Source: Planctomycetota bacterium (GTDB lineage: Bacteria; Planctomycetota; Phycisphaerae; Phycisphaerales; Phycisphaeraceae). Taken from it: a DNA stretch of 64,000 nt. The notes beneath the pieces were generated by a model, which saw nothing but the letters and a program-made list of their open reading frames with translations, was not told the DNA's origin and did no database searches. The stretch spans positions 4,588,001-4,652,000 of the forward strand of contig CP066225.1 of assembly GCA_016350165.1 (NCBI GenBank), in the 5' to 3' direction. The translations under genes were made by a program, and so were the position numbers. Positions 62,391 to 64,000 of the stretch are shown in pieces; positions within the stretch are counted from its first letter, which is position 1, and each line of letters opens with the position of its first letter.

Positions 62391-64000
62391 ATGCCGAGTA
62401 AGAACGACTGCTGGGGTATTGAAGTAGGATCCCATGCAATAAAGGCGGTCCGTTTAGTGAAAGCCGGCGGTAATGTTCATTTAGAAGATTACGCCATACT
62501 ACCTTTCAAACAGGTACTCACTACACCCGACCTTAACGTCGAAGAAGAGATTCAAGTTCAGCTTGATTCCTTCCTCTCAAAGCACGACGTTTCAAAGAGC
62601 TCTGTCATCGTTTCGGTGCCCGGCAATAAGGCGTTCGCTCGTTTCGCCAGTCTGCCGCCAGTCGAAAAGAAGAAGGTTCCTGAAATCGTTCGCTTTGAAG
62701 CCGTCCAGCAAATTCCATTCCCGATCGAAGAGGTCGAATGGGATTACCAGATCTTCCAACAGGAAGAATCGCCAGACATTAAAGTCGGCATCTTTGCGAT
62801 AACCAAAGAACGCATTGCTCACTTCTTGAGTAACTTTAATGCAGTAAATATGAAAGTTGACGCAGTCACCCTTTCTCCTTTGGCTGTGTTTAATGCATTC
62901 CACCATGAAGATCCTGAAGCAGACAACGGTGCGATTTACATCGACATCGGTACAGAATCAACCGACGTAATCATCGTCGAAGGTGGTTCTGTTTGGACGC
63001 GTACACTTCAGATTGGTGGCAACAACTTCACGAACGCTTTGGTTGAAAGCTTCAAGCTTTCATTCCCTAAAGCTGAGAAGTTAAAGAAGGAAGCACGCAC
63101 TTCCAAATATGCTCGCCAAATTTTCCAAGCGATGCGTCCAGTATTTGCTGATCTTGTTCAGGAAGTGCAACGTTCACTTGGTTACTACAAATCAATCAAT
63201 CGTGATTCAGAGCTGAACAAGATTGTTGGGCTCGGTTCGACATTCAAACTGCCAGGCTTGCAGAAGTTCCTCAAGCAGCAGTTGCAAATGGATGTGTCAC
63301 GTCCTGATGGTTACAAGCAAATCGACATTAATGGTCGTCTTGAATCAGATGTTGCTGAAAATGCAGTGAATCTTGCAACAGCTTATGGCCTCGCATTGCA
63401 AGGTCTCGAGCTTGATGCAGTTAATGCCAATATTCTTCCAGATATGATTCTGCGTGAACGTATGTGGAAGGTTAAGCAACCTTGGTTCGCAGCAGCAGCA
63501 GCAGCATTGGTTGCAACGACAGCAGCAGCAGCGGCAGTTTACATGGGCGATAATTCTGCAACAGAAAAATCATTCAAGAGCCCTGCAGCTAGAACTATTT
63601 CGCAAGTCGTTTCCTTGGCTAAACAAGAAAGCAATAAATACAGCGATGTTTCGACAGAAGACCCACGTGTCAAGATCGAAAACTTGTATCGTATGCTTGA
63701 TTATCGTGATCTTTGGCCAGCAATTCTTGCTGATATCAGTGAAGCAACCAACTCACTTGTTGATGGTGCTGATCGTGATACGCAAATGGCTGCATTCGAA
63801 GCTGACTATAAGAAGATCGAAGATCTTGCAGAAGATAACAAACTTGCTCGAGCACAACGCAAGCGTATCTATATCGACTCTATCAAAACCGAGTACATCC
63901 CAACTATTGAAGAAGAGGATGAAGAAGGTTCTGGTGGCATGAACTTCGATATGATGGGCGGCGGCATGATGGGTGGCATGGGAGAAATGGGGATGATGGG
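62391..64000 (+). CDS. pilM: Type IV pilus assembly protein PilM, 3' end outside the window
   Basis: At least 536 residues are visible and the frame runs off the window. Residues 1-350 form the actin-like PilM ATPase: CWGIEVGSHAIKAVRL, SVPGNKAFARFASLPP, IYIDIGTESTDVIIV and IVGLGSTFKLPGLQKFLKQQL. A membrane helix follows at about 364-385 (an Ala-rich run), then a periplasmic-looking domain with LWPAILADISEAT that recalls PilN/GspL, so PilM and a PilN-like part appear fused. The visible end is Met/Gly-rich (MMGGGMMGG). PilM links the pilus motor to the membrane complex. AGGAGA lies seven bases before the ATG. Confidence 0.92.
   Translation, partial: MPSKNDCWGIEVGSHAIKAVRLVKAGGNVHLEDYAILPFKQVLTTPDLNVEEEIQVQLDSFLSKHDVSKSSVIVSVPGNKAFARFASLPPVEKKKVPEIVRFEAVQQIPFPIEEVEWDYQIFQQEESPDIKVGIFAITKERIAHFLSNFNAVNMKVDAVTLSPLAVFNAFHHEDPEADNGAIYIDIGTESTDVIIVEGGSVWTRTLQIGGNNFTNALVESFKLSFPKAEKLKKEARTSKYARQIFQAMRPVFADLVQEVQRSLGYYKSINRDSELNKIVGLGSTFKLPGLQKFLKQQLQMDVSRPDGYKQIDINGRLESDVAENAVNLATAYGLALQGLELDAVNANILPDMILRERMWKVKQPWFAAAAAALVATTAAAAAVYMGDNSATEKSFKSPAARTISQVVSLAKQESNKYSDVSTEDPRVKIENLYRMLDYRDLWPAILADISEATNSLVDGADRDTQMAAFEADYKKIEDLAEDNKLARAQRKRIYIDSIKTEYIPTIEEEDEEGSGGMNFDMMGGGMMGGMGEMGMM

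Noticed and set aside
1-64000. Insertion sequences, prophage, CRISPR arrays or a defence island
   Set aside because: No transposase, integrase, terminal repeats, Cas gene or regular spacer array was seen anywhere in the window.

Overview
This 64 kb chromosomal window probably comes from a planctomycete, most likely of class Phycisphaerae. That is inferred from the gene set and protein style, not from a search: a long serine/threonine kinase with a GspE-like N-terminus, PilM with a Met/Gly-rich tail, a DUF6159 protein, a giant DUF2339 membrane protein, a polyprenyl synthase and an S10-spc-alpha cluster without rpmD, adk and rpsD. I see no insertion sequence, prophage, CRISPR array, tRNA or rRNA.

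Layout. 1-6.6 kb (minus strand): start of a lipoprotein, a DUF6159 membrane protein, a GH18 chitinase-like enzyme, transaldolase, a membrane-anchored thioredoxin-fold protein and a Ser/Thr kinase. 7-17.4 kb (plus strand): polyprenyl diphosphate synthase, a PAS-GAF-receiver signalling protein, RsmB-type rRNA methyltransferase, a BFN-domain protein, a small-molecule methyltransferase, an RRM/glycine-rich RNA-binding protein behind a hairpin-rich leader, a GH20 hexosaminidase, a VOC protein and an EamA transporter. 17.4-18.6 kb: a secreted protein of unknown function. 18.9-35 kb (minus): the ribosomal protein supercluster from rpsJ to rplQ, with secY, map, infA, rpmJ and rpoA, punctuated by internal hairpins. 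35.3-41.5 kb: a small membrane protein, glutamate decarboxylase and a three-gene sugar ABC importer. 42-45 kb (minus): an arsenic operon arsR-arsC-arsM plus a second ArsM-like gene lacking two catalytic cysteines. 45.2-50.7 kb: a TetR regulator and the 1616-residue DUF2339 protein with a tandemly amplified C-terminus. 50.9-53.8 kb: cysD and cysNC for sulfate activation. 53.9-58.9 kb: glpK-glpD-glpF (minus) with a divergent IclR regulator. 59.2-64 kb: a protein made of four 76-residue repeats, speD-speE for spermidine synthesis, and the start of pilM.

How the genes work together. Chitin use is suggested by GH18 plus GH20. The glp genes handle glycerol uptake, phosphorylation and oxidation under a likely IclR regulator. 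The ars genes reduce arsenate and methylate arsenite, with no efflux pump in the operon. cysD/cysNC make APS and perhaps PAPS. speD/speE make spermidine.

The most interesting observations are the exact 139-residue amplification in the DUF2339 protein, the unrecognised 76-residue repeat protein, the cysteine-less ArsM paralogue, the array of hairpins ahead of the RRM gene, and an untranslated region at 41.5-42.1 kb holding a motif repeated every 150 bp and a 41-bp tandem repeat.
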